64,000 nt of DNA from Bromus sterilis (taxonomy: Eukaryota > Streptophyta > Magnoliopsida > Poales > Poaceae). This document shows positions 35,822 through 45,879 of the stretch, one piece after another. Below the pieces are notes generated by a model, which worked only from the letters and a program-made list of their open reading frames with translations, ran no database searches and had not been told where the DNA came from. The position numbers and the translations under genes were made by a program. Numbering within the stretch: the stretch's first letter is position 1; each line of letters starts with the position of its first letter. The stretch is taken from positions 77,695,501 to 77,759,500 of the forward strand of contig OX465601.1 in the NCBI GenBank assembly GCA_950022295.1, written 5' to 3'.

Positions 35822-37858
35822 TCAAGTTTTATCAAGAGAAAGAGAATAACTAGCACGTGTAACAGACTCAAAAGGTAACTTGATTTTCTTTCTAGGGAAG
35901 TGTTCCATCCCCTTTTTGAATGGGAATTGGAATTTTATATTCCCCTCTTTCATGTCAATAACCGCACCAACGGTGCGAAGAAAAGGACGTCCCAAAATAA
36001 TTTGACACAAAGGTTCACACTCTATATCCATAACAATAAAATCAACGGGAACATAGTTGTCATTGACAATGATAAGAACATCGTCTATCTTCCCCAATGG
36101 TTTCTTTACGGAAGAATCAACAAGAAGAACGCCAAAAGAACAAGGCTCAAAGGGCTTCAACTCAAACATATCAAATATTCTTTTGGGCATAACGGAGGTA
36201 CTAGCTCCAACATCACATAAAGCATAGCAAGAGAAGTTATTTAATTTAATTTTGATCATAGGGTCCCAACCATCATCTAGCTTCCTAGGTATGGAGGATT
36301 CTACTCTAAGTTTCTCCTCCCTAGCTTTGATGAGAGAATTTGTGATATGCTCCGTGAAGGCAAGATTAAGTGTGCTAGTGTGGGGGTCTCTAGACATTTT
36401 GTGTAGAAAACTGATAACTTCTGAGAGGGTACAACTATCAAAATCAATATCACTACTATCAAAGGTGGTAGTAGTGTCATCTAGGATCACTTGTTTGAAA
36501 ACCTCTATGTTCATAGAAGTTTCTTTATCTACGGTTGAGGTATTAGCATCACCATTAATAGGTCCAACGGGACTAGGAGTGCATTGGGAGCTAATAGTTT
36601 GGGTGTCCTCAACAATTTGGATAGTGGCAACTGTGTGGTGTGTAGGAAGGCTCTTAATTCTATCCTCTTCCTCTTTTTCTCTAGCCCACCTTTCTTTAAG
36701 TTTAGCCATCATCCTAATATTTTCATTAATTTGTAATTGGATAGCATTAATAGGAGTGACCTTCTTATCCTCAAGGGGAGAGGTTCTAATTTTAAGCATC
36801 TCAATATCAAGGGATAAGCTTTCTACCTTCAAAGAGAGATTATCTAATTTAGCTAATTTCTCCTCTAAATTTTTGTTGAAGGCTTTTTGGGTAGTGATAA
36901 AGTCTCTAAGCATGTTTTCCAGTTCAGAAGAGGGGTTCTTGTTGCTAGGGTAGGTGTTGTTGTTCCCATAGTTGGATGGAAACGGTCTAGGATTGCTAGC
37001 AAAATTACCCCTATAAGCATTGTTGTTGAAGTTGTTTCTAGCAATAAAGTTCACATCTACTTGTTCTTGGGCAACCAAAGAATTTAAAGGGACATCATGA
37101 GGATCTATAGAGGGTTGCTTGGTAAGTAGAGACATAATTAAGTCAACTTTTTCATTTAGGGAGGTAACTTCCTCGACAGAGTTTACCTTCCTACCTGTTG
37201 GAGCGCGTTCGGTGTGCCATTGGGAATAATTGGTCATCATCTCATCGAGAAGCTTCGTGGCAGCACCAAGTGTAGTTGACATAAAGGTTCCTCCCGCGGC
37301 CGAATCTAACAGGTTCCGCGAGGTAAAGTTCATGCCTGCATAAAAAGTCTGGATAACCATCCAGGTAGTCAAACCATGTGTAGGGCATTTCTTAACAAGA
37401 GATTTCATTCGTTCCCAAGCTTGGGCAACGTGTTCATTATCCAATTGTTTAAAATTCATAATGTTACTCCTTAATTGGATAATTTTAGCAGGTGGGTAGT
37501 ACTTCCCTATAAAAGCATCTTTGCACTTATCCCAAGAATCTATGTTATCCCTAGGCAAAGATTGAAACCAGATTTTAGTGTCTCCCCTTAAAGAGAAAGG
37601 AAAGAGCTTGAGCTTAACAATATCACCTTCTACTTCTTTATACTTTTGCATATCACATAATTCAACAAAATTGTTCAAGTGTAAAGCGGCATCATCTCCA
37701 GCACCAGAGAATTGATCTCTCATAACAAGGTTTATCAAGGTAGGTTTAATTTCATAAGAGGTAGCTGAAGTGGCAGGTGTGGCAATGGGGGTGCAGATAA
37801 ATTCTTGGTTGTTGTGACTAGTGAAGTGACACAACTTGGTGTTTTCAGTGGAACCCAT
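35822..37858 (-). CDS. Gag-protease polyprotein of element B (left copy), 678 codons
   Basis: It starts at ATG 37858 (MGSTENTKLCHF) and is open to the stop at 35822. The N-terminal third is a gypsy-type gag (FSLRGDTKIWFQSLPRDNID, then DAFIGKYYPP and WERMKSLVKKCPTHGLTTW). The middle is Asn-rich and coiled-coil-like. The C-terminal third is a retropepsin-like aspartic protease with the active-site triad in LCDVGAST (Asp549) and the second-half motif QIILGRPFLRT. No zinc knuckle was seen. It would build the virus-like particle and process it; polymerase functions must come from a partner. It differs from the right copy (43680-45716) at only three residues that I can see. Confidence 0.88.
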   Translation of the reverse strand: MGSTENTKLCHFTSHNNQEFICTPIATPATSATSYEIKPTLINLVMRDQFSGAGDDAALHLNNFVELCDMQKYKEVEGDIVKLKLFPFSLRGDTKIWFQSLPRDNIDSWDKCKDAFIGKYYPPAKIIQLRSNIMNFKQLDNEHVAQAWERMKSLVKKCPTHGLTTWMVIQTFYAGMNFTSRNLLDSAAGGTFMSTTLGAATKLLDEMMTNYSQWHTERAPTGRKVNSVEEVTSLNEKVDLIMSLLTKQPSIDPHDVPLNSLVAQEQVDVNFIARNNFNNNAYRGNFASNPRPFPSNYGNNNTYPSNKNPSSELENMLRDFITTQKAFNKNLEEKLAKLDNLSLKVESLSLDIEMLKIRTSPLEDKKVTPINAIQLQINENIRMMAKLKERWAREKEEEDRIKSLPTHHTVATIQIVEDTQTISSQCTPSPVGPINGDANTSTVDKETSMNIEVFKQVILDDTTTTFDSSDIDFDSCTLSEVISFLHKMSRDPHTSTLNLAFTEHITNSLIKAREEKLRVESSIPRKLDDGWDPMIKIKLNNFSCYALCDVGASTSVMPKRIFDMFELKPFEPCSFGVLLVDSSVKKPLGKIDDVLIIVNDNYVPVDFIVMDIECEPLCQIILGRPFLRTVGAVIDMKEGNIKFQFPFKKGMEHFPRKKIKLPFESVTRASYSLSLDKT

Positions 37859-37993
37859 AGCAGCAGCAAGTGTGGCAGATTTTCTTGTGATTTTTGATAA
37901 AAGACACAAAGATAAAAACTGAAAGGTAAACTAACAAGACTAAAAAACAAAGGTAAAGGGTAGTGTGCAACTCCACTATCTTAGCACTCGGAG

Positions 37994-38011
37994 TCCCCGG
38001 CAACGGCGCCA
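37994..38011 (-). other. Primer-binding site, element B (left copy)
   Basis: TGGCGCCGTTGCCGGGGA on the minus strand, 10 bases inside the chimeric LTR. Same site as in A and C. Confidence 0.82.
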
Positions 38012-38021
38012 GAAATTTGCT

Positions 38022-39663
38022 TGATGGCGCGAGAATTGACGGGTGTAGTCTTCGCGCCCTTCGTTGGTGAGCACCAAGTGGAAGGCCTGATGTAGCACAA
38101 CAGCAAATTTCCCTCGGTGAAGATACCAAGGTTTGTCTCCAGTAGGACTCCAGAGATGATAAGTAGGTGTCAGCGGCGCAACTGACACGGACCTGCACAC
38201 AGACACAAATAACTTTGTTCCCAACGAAGTTCAGAGAGGTTGTCAACCTCTCCGGTCTTGTTGTTCACAAAGGATCAAACACAAGGGATAATGATAGCAA
38301 CTGAAAGTAAAAGCAGAAAAGTAAGTGAGCGTGGAAACAGTAATGAGGATATGGACCGGGATACATGATGCTCACTAGTGATGTCTCTCTCCCAAAAGAC
38401 GATAAAACTGCTATGCGAGGTAAACAAATTACAGAAGGGCAATTGACAGGATTATGAACGCACCGCAATGCTAACTATGCTACAAAAGAAAGGAAGAGGC
38501 TCAAAAGCACGGGAAGTACGCCAAAATAAGTAGACCGAAATCCAACTGCATCTACTACTAATCATCCACCTTGAGATATCTATCCAGAACATCTCGCTGG
38601 TATTAAGTTGCGAGCCCCACCCACAGTGTAAACCCAAAGCAACAGACAACTGCATTAAAAAGCACTTTGCGTAAAGTAAACAATCCTTGCAACCGGGGTT
38701 ACAAGCACCGTTGTTTTCCCCCTTGTGGCAACAACACATCCCCTAGACTCATGTTTCTGTCACTCAAGCGTGTCATCGGGAGGCATGAACCCACAATCGA
38801 GCATAATGTTCCCTCTTGGAGTTGCTACCTACTACTTGGCCAAAGCAATAAACAGCAACGGAGAACATGCAAGAATTACTTAGGAACAAAAATATAAGAG
38901 ATAAGAACCAAATATATTACTCAATCACAATCTGAACATAATCTCATAATCCATCAGATCCTATCAAACTCAACATAGCAATAGCAGAAATATTACAAAA
39001 GTTCCTCGATCATGTAGGCAGATCACGAGGTCTAAACCATGAAGAACAAAGAGGGGAGGAGAACATCACATAGCTACTGATCACGGACCCATGGTCCAAG
39101 GAAAACTACTCACGAGACATCCGGGGAGCATCCATGGTGGAGAGGAGACTCCCGGAGGTCAATCCTCCCTCCGGCAGGGTGCCGGGAAGAGGTCTTCTGG
39201 TGCTCCCGATCTCGGAAGCGCGGCGGCGGCGGAACAGAGGCGAGTTTGCGAAATAGGGTTCCCTCCTGGATTTTCCCCGTGACGGAGAATAAATAGGCGA
39301 AGGGGGGCAGCCAGAGGTAGACTAGAGACCCCAGGCGCCCCCTGGCACGGCCAGGGGTGGGGCCGCGCCGGGTGGCCGCCTGGGCCCCCCTGGCTCCCCT
39401 CTGGCCCCTCCCGGGCTCTTCGCGAAGCTTCCTGTACGCTGATTTTTCCTGTATTTTTCCCGGAATTTTTCTGGCACTTTTTATATGGGGAAAAACTGAA
39501 ATAGAAAAACAGCAGAAAACAGGAACTGGCACTGGGGTGCACTGAGTTAATAGGTTTGTCCAAATATGATCAAAAGTGTATGAAAGTGTATCTAGATCAT
39601 AGCAATATCACACAAAACATGCATGGAGCAAGCAGAAATTATAGATTCGTTTTGGACATATCA
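38022..39663 (-). repeat. Chimeric LTR: lower part B-type, upper part A-type
   Basis: 1642 bp. Below about 38829 it carries the B-type variants of the LTR at 45880-47526 (gcaactgacacgg at about 38177, ttgctacctactac at 38822). From 38905 upward it carries the A-type variants of 30169-31807 (gataagaacc, gttcctcgatcatgtaggcag, cctcctggattttcc), and it is followed by gtgactagg of the copia LTR exactly as element A is. The switch lies in the shared stretch 38829-38904. Confidence 0.9.
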
Positions 39664-40948
39664 GTGACTAGGTCACAAGAGATGCAATGATCATGGACGA
39701 GAGAAGTTGTTTGTTGTGAACGAGATGTGAACACAGTATGTAGGATACCGACGATCAAACCTCGGACAAACAAAGTACCGCAGCACAAAGGGATTACGTC
39801 GTATCGTTAACGGTTTCCAAAAGAGATCGAAGTTCATTCGATGGAAGCGCAGGGGTTGTCAAGGATTGTAACCAGGTCCAACTGACTAGTCATTGGTCAA
39901 TGAGAAGAGTCTCGACCATGTCTGCTATTTCCCGGACCGTTAGGGTGTTACACTTAAGGGCAATCGATGCGTAGGACAGTTACGGGATCAATCGGTGAAA
40001 TATGAGGAATCACCGGAATAGTTCCGGAGGAGGACGGAATGGTTTCCGTACATTTTGAATAGTTCAAAATAAAGTTTAATTGTTTTAATAATGTTTTATT
40101 ATTTAATTATCTGAATTAAATATTTAAAACATATTAAATAAATAAAAAATGGGAGAAGGCTAAATGGGCCCATGGGGCCCATTAAGGGAGGAGGGGGTCT
40201 CCCCCCTTGGGCTTGGCGCCAAGGGTGGGGCCCACCACCCCCCTTGGCCGGCGCACCCCCCCCCCCTTGGGAGTTTAGTCCCACATGGGGGAGGGGAGGA
40301 GGATGGCACCCCCCCTTGGCCTATATAAGGAGGGGTAGACCCCCCTTTTTCCAAGACACCAATATCTCCTTCTTCCTCCTTCTCCTTCCCGGAAGTGGAC
40401 TCCCCTTGTTTGGAGTCTGCACCTGGATTGGAGTTCTCCACCATAAGGCAGGCCGTCGTTCTGCTAGAGTCGGGATCCGTAGCCGTCTTTCTTCCGCTGC
40501 TCGCCTGGTTCGGGGCCCGGGAGGAACATCGATTGTACCGTATGTGTATAATCTCTTCGAGGCACTACACCTGTGGTGCTACTTCGTCGATGGAGGTTTA
40601 CCGGGAGTCATCCTCGCCGGTGGTGGTCTTCTACACGACAGGGAGGTCGTAGTTCCGAGTCTACGCCAGCCACGTTCGCAAGAACGTTTCCCTCTTTCGG
40701 TCTTCAAAGGTATGAACACCGATTCTCTCCGTTACTTTACATCGCCATAACATAGATCTTGGGTTCGGGTACCGTAGGTATGAAAAATTTGTGTTTTCTG
40801 CCACGTATCCCAACAGTGGTATCATGAGCTAGCTATGCGTAGATGTATTGTATGGGTAGAACACATCTAGGATGTGGGCATCAAATCTTCATTCGTTACC
40901 CTCCCACGTGTACTCATTTAGCGTTGCGGCAATGTTTGATGAAGCGGA
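39664..40948 (+). repeat. Duplicated copia 5' LTR remainder, PBS and leader
   Basis: Matches 31808-33090. It has its own TATA box (40322-40328), LTR end (cccaaca at 40815) and PBS (40817-40829). The left edge is the right-hand TSD (gtgac) of element A, though no element A internal region precedes it. This orphan junction is direct evidence for recombination. Confidence 0.9.
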
Positions 40949-42196
40949 TGATTGCGCGAGAATTGACGGGTGTAGTCTTCTCGCCCTTCATTGGTGAGCC
41001 CCAAGTGGAAGGCGTGATGTAGCACAGCAGCAAATTTCCCTCAGTAAAGATACCAAGGTTTGTCTCCAGTAGGACTCCAGAGATGATAAGTAGGTGTCAG
41101 CGGCGCAACTGACGCGGACCTGCACACAGACACAAATAACTTTATTCCCAACGAAGTTCAGAGAGGTTGTCAATCTCTCCGGTCTTGTTGTTCACAAAGG
41201 ATCAAACACAAGGGATAATGATAGCAACTGAAAGTAAAAGAAGAAAAGTAAATGAGCGTGCAAACAGTAATGAGGATATGGACCGGGATACGTGATGTTC
41301 ACTAGTGATGTCTCTCTCCCAAAAGACGATAAAACTGCTATGCGAGGTAAACAAATTACAGAAGGGAAATTGACAGGATTATGAACGCACCGCAATGCTA
41401 ACTATGCTACAAAAGAAAGGAAGAGGCTCAAAAGCACAGGCAGTACGCCAAAATAAGTAGACCGAAATCCAACTGCATCTACTACTAATCATCCACCTTG
41501 AGATATCTATCCAGAACATCTCGCTGGTATTAAGTTGCGAGCCCCACCCACAGTGTAAACCCAAAGCAACAGACAACTGCATTAAAAAGCACTTTGCGTA
41601 AAGTAAACAATCCTTGCAACCGGGGTTACAAGCACCGTTGTTTTCCCCCTTGTGGCAACAACACATCCCCTAGACTCATGTTTCTGTCACTCAAGCGTGT
41701 CATCGGGGGGCATGAACCCACAATCGAGCATAATGTTCCCTCTTGGAGTTGCTACCTACTACTTGGCCAAAGCAATAAACAGCAACGGAGAACATGCAAG
41801 AATTACTTAGGAACAAAAATATAAGAGATAAAAACCAAATATATTACTCAATCACAATCTGAACATAATCTCATAATCCATCAGATCCCATCAAACTCAG
41901 CATAGCAACAGAAGAAAGATTACAAAAGTGCCTCGATCATGTAGGGCAGCTCACGAGGTCTAAACCATGAAGAACAAAGAGGGGAGGAGAACATCACATA
42001 GCTACTGATCACGGACCCATGGTCCAAGGAAAACTACTCACGAGACATCCGGGGAGCATCCATGGTGGAGAGGAGACTCCCGGAGGTCGGCCCTCCCTCT
42101 GGAAGGGTGCCGGGAAGAGGTCTTCTGGTGCTCCCGATCTCGGAAGCGCGGCGGCGGCGGAACAGAGGAGAGATCGCGAAAAAGGGTTCTCCTTTC
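40949..42196 (-). repeat. Truncated 3' LTR (right copy)
   Basis: Same 1248-bp truncation and same ctcctttc/cgaag junction as 33091-34338. The deletion therefore predates the duplication. Confidence 0.88.
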
Positions 42197-43679
42197 CGAA
42201 GAACTCATGCACTTATTATCGGTAACTCTCAATCTAATAAGGAGGTTCACAAAGAGACAAGTACCCCGAGGAGGAGTGTATGGGGGTTTGGTTATCCTTG
42301 CGCATCCTCGACTCATGGTACGTGAGTGTTCTCTGATATTCGACTCCTCAGAAGAGTAGTGATCCATCTAGTAGCTAGAGTTTTCAACTAGTTTTGTAGG
42401 TTTTGAAAATAAACACGGATTGCCCAAAATACGACACCTATCACTAATAGGCTAGAGCTCTTGACACCAAAAGTTCAAACATTACTCACATCAATACCTC
42501 AAAACTATTGCAAGCTACTACTAGAATTAAATAACAACCTCAATTACCTACTTTCAAGACAAGACACAACTCAGTGCAACAACCAACTCTCTTTAACAAG
42601 ATAAACATGAAAACTAAAAAGAGTTCCAGCAACAAACTAAACAAAAGCCAAGGCTCTCGCTAAAGACAAACTAAGACTAAAACTAAACATGGCAGTAGCT
42701 ATGAAAAGGTAAAGAACACACAACAACAAAAAGATAAGCAGGAAAAATCCTATGATGTGTTCTAAATTTTGAAAGTGGAGCGTGTTTCTCTCCCACTCAA
42801 AGTAAGACGGGATCTAACTTGTTATGAACAGCAAGCAAAGATAAAGAAAACTAAAAATAAAACCTAAGAGCGAGACGCTCCAAGCATAGCACATAACGCA
42901 TGAAGTGATAAAAATATAGTGAGACGAAGGACGAACTGATGATTGTTGATGGAGAAGGGGATGCACGGGGGCATCCCCAAGCTTAGACGCTTGAGTCTCC
43001 TTGAATATTTATTGGGGATGCATGGGGGCATCCCCAAGCTTGAGCGCTTGACACTCCTAGATCTTCTTTCATCATCTTCCATCGCACACTTGAAAACTCC
43101 CTTCATACATAACTCATCATAAGCTGATTAGAGAGGTTAGTACCCTTAATAAATAATTTTTCCCCACTGGATATAAAGATATTCTTGAAGAGCTACTGTT
43201 TCTCAAGAGTGCCAAAAAGTTTTTTGCAAAGAAAAAGCAAGCTTAAGGTTTGCAGAAGTCAGGAGAGACAAAACGTGGCAGAATCTGTGAAAAACAGAAC
43301 AGCAGGTAGTAAAGAATTTTTTAGGGGCACTTCTGCAACTCAAATAAAAAAACTCAGAACATACGGAAGTTTCACAATTGTATAGAGCACGCTTTCAAAA
43401 AAATTCAGATCAAAAAGATGATCTGGTGATTTGATTCAAATTTTTCTGTCAAGGGACAGAATCTGTTTTCTGGACAGCACGTCACAACTTTTGCTTCCCT
43501 TATCATAAGAGGCTATAACTTGGCACAAAGCTGAAAAATAAAGATCAAATGATGTTGCTAGAGTAGTAATAAACATCAAGACACAACAAAAAGAAAACAG
43601 AAACCTAAATTCGTTGCGGGCTGCCTCCCGAAAGCGCTTTCTTTTATGCCTTTAAGCTAGGCATAATGCAAAAGAAGAA
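42197..43679 (-). other. Element C internal non-coding region (right copy)
   Basis: Near-identical to 34339-35821, including the hairpin pair at 42957-42984 and 43014-43041. Confidence 0.75.
42957..43041. repeat. Duplicated hairpin/PPT-like motif, element C copy
   Basis: Units 42957-42984 and 43014-43041; see element A. Confidence 0.8.
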
Positions 43680-45716
43680 TCAAGTTTTATCAAGAGAAAG
43701 AGAATAACTAGCACGTGTAACAGACTCAAAAGGTAACTTGATTTTCTTTCTAGGGAAGTGTTCCATCCCCTTTTTGAATGGGAATTGGAATTTTATATTC
43801 CCCTCTTTCATGTCAATAACCGCACCAACGGTGCGAAGAAAAGGACGTCCCAAAATAATTTGACACAAAGGTTCACACTCTATATCCATAACAATAAAAT
43901 CAACGGGAACATAGTTGTCATTGACAATGATAAGAACATCGTCTATCTTCCCCAATGGTTTCTTTACGGAAGAATCAACAAGAAGAACGCCAAAAGAACA
44001 AGGCTCAAAGGGCTTCAACTCAAACATATCAAATATTCTTTTGGGCATAACGGAGGTACTAGCTCCAACATCACATAAAGCATAGCAAGAGAAGTTATTT
44101 AATTTAATTTTGATCATAGGGTCCCAACCATCATCTAGCTTCCTAGGTATGGAGGATTCTACTCTAAGTTTCTCCTCCCTAGCTTTGATGAGAGAATTTG
44201 TGATATGCTCCGTGAAGGCAAGATTAAGTGTGCTAGTGTGGGGGTCTCTAGACATTTTGTGTAGAAAACTGATAACTTCTGAGAGGGTACAACTATCAAA
44301 ATCAATATCACTACTATCAAAGGTGGTAGTAGTGTCATCTAGGATCACTTGTTTGAAAACCTCTATGTTCATAGAAGTTTCTTTATCTACGGTTGAGGTA
44401 TTAGCATCACCATTAATAGGTCCAACGGGACTAGGAGTGCATTGGGAGCTAATAGTTTGGGTGTCCTCAACAATTTGGATAGTGGCAACTGTGTGGTGTG
44501 TAGGAAGGCTCTTAATTCTATCCTCTTCCTCTTTTTCTCTAGCCCACCTTTCTTTAAGTTTAGCCATCATCCTAATATTTTCATTAATTTGTAATTGGAT
44601 AGCATTAATAGGAGTGACCTTCTTATCCTCAAGGGGAGAGGTTCTAATTTTAAGCATCTCAATATCAAGGGATAAGCTTTCTACCTTCAAAGAGAGATTA
44701 TCTAATTTAGCTAATTTCTCCTCTAAATTTTTGTTGAAGGCTTTTTGGGTAGTGATAAAGTCTCTAAGCATGTTTTCCAGTTCAGAAGAGGGGTTCTTGT
44801 TGCTAGGGTAGGTGTTGTTGTTCCCATAGTTGGATGGAAACGGTCTAGGATTGCTAGCAAAATTACCCCTATAAGCATTGTTGTTGAAGTTGTTTCTAGC
44901 AATAAAGTTCACATCTACTTGTTCTTGGGCAACCAAAGAATTTAAAGGGACATCATGAGGATCTATAGAGGGTTGCTTGGTAAGTAGAGACATAATTAAG
45001 TCAACTTTTTCATTTAGGGAGGTAACTTCCTCGACAGAGTTTACCTTCCTACCTGTTGGAGCGCGTTCGGTGTGCCATTGGGAATAATTGGTCATCATCT
45101 CATCGAGAAGCTTCGTGGCAGCACCAAGTGTAGTTGACATAAAGGTTCCTCCCGCGGCCGAATCTAACAGGTTCCGCGAGGTAAAGTTCATGCCTGCATA
45201 AAAAGTCTGGATAACCATCCAGGTAGTCAAACCATGTGTAGGGCATTTCTTAACAAGAGATTTCATTCGTTCCCAAGCTTGGGCAACGTGTTCATTATCC
45301 AATTGTTTAAAATTCATAATGTTACTCCTTAATTGGATAATTTTAGCAGGTGGGTAGTACTTCCCTATAAAAGCATCTTTGCACTTATCCCAAGAATCTA
45401 TGTTATTCCTAGGCAAAGATTGAAACCAGATTTTAGTGTCTCCCCTTAAAGAGAAAGGAAAGAGCTTGAGCTTAACAATATCACCTTCTACTTCTTTATA
45501 CTTTTGCATATCACATAATTCAACAAAATTGTTCAAGTGTAAAGCGGCATCATCTCCAGCACCAGAGAATTGATCTCTCATAACAAGGTTTAGCAAGGTA
45601 GGTTTAATTTCATAAGAGGTAGCTGAAGTGGCAGGTGTGGCAATGGGGGTGCAGATAAAGTCTTGGTTGTTGTGACTAGTGAAGTGACACAACTTGGTGT
45701 TTTCAGTGGAACCCAT
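43680..45716 (-). CDS. Gag-protease polyprotein of element C (right copy), 678 codons
   Basis: Open from ATG 45716 to 43680, with the same domain order as the left copy: gypsy gag, Asn-rich coiled-coil middle, retropepsin with LCDVGAST. At the three differing residues this copy reads Asp, Leu and Asn (left copy: Glu, Ile, Asp). Element A shares the Asp and Leu, so at those two sites the left copy probably carries the derived base. The frame is fully open, which fits recent activity or recent duplication. Confidence 0.88.
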   Translation of the reverse strand: MGSTENTKLCHFTSHNNQDFICTPIATPATSATSYEIKPTLLNLVMRDQFSGAGDDAALHLNNFVELCDMQKYKEVEGDIVKLKLFPFSLRGDTKIWFQSLPRNNIDSWDKCKDAFIGKYYPPAKIIQLRSNIMNFKQLDNEHVAQAWERMKSLVKKCPTHGLTTWMVIQTFYAGMNFTSRNLLDSAAGGTFMSTTLGAATKLLDEMMTNYSQWHTERAPTGRKVNSVEEVTSLNEKVDLIMSLLTKQPSIDPHDVPLNSLVAQEQVDVNFIARNNFNNNAYRGNFASNPRPFPSNYGNNNTYPSNKNPSSELENMLRDFITTQKAFNKNLEEKLAKLDNLSLKVESLSLDIEMLKIRTSPLEDKKVTPINAIQLQINENIRMMAKLKERWAREKEEEDRIKSLPTHHTVATIQIVEDTQTISSQCTPSPVGPINGDANTSTVDKETSMNIEVFKQVILDDTTTTFDSSDIDFDSCTLSEVISFLHKMSRDPHTSTLNLAFTEHITNSLIKAREEKLRVESSIPRKLDDGWDPMIKIKLNNFSCYALCDVGASTSVMPKRIFDMFELKPFEPCSFGVLLVDSSVKKPLGKIDDVLIIVNDNYVPVDFIVMDIECEPLCQIILGRPFLRTVGAVIDMKEGNIKFQFPFKKGMEHFPRKKIKLPFESVTRASYSLSLDKT

Positions 45717-45851
45717 AGCAGCAGCAAGTGTGGCAGATTTTCTTGTGATTTTTGATAAAAGACACAAAGATAAAAACTGAAAGGTAAACTAACAAGACTA
45801 AAAAACAAAGGTAAAGGGTAGTGTGCAACTCCACTATCTTAGCACTCAGAG

Positions 45852-45869
45852 TCCCCGGCAACGGCGCCA
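45852..45869 (-). other. Primer-binding site, element C
   Basis: TGGCGCCGTTGCCGGGGA on the minus strand, 10 bases inside the 5' LTR end at 45880. Confidence 0.82.
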
Positions 45870-45879
45870 GAAATTTGCT

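Larger units (their letters stand above)
31049..38904. repeat. Tandem duplication, unit 1 (about 7.86 kb)
   Basis: From the upper half of element A's 5' LTR, through the copia 5' LTR remainder, PBS and leader, the truncated LTR and gag-protease of element B, to the crossover in the chimeric LTR. Every landmark recurs 7856-7858 bp to the right; the 2-bp change comes from a C-run (nine C at about 32400, eleven at about 40256). Only scattered single-base differences separate the units. Boundaries are uncertain by about 75 bp. Confidence 0.88.
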
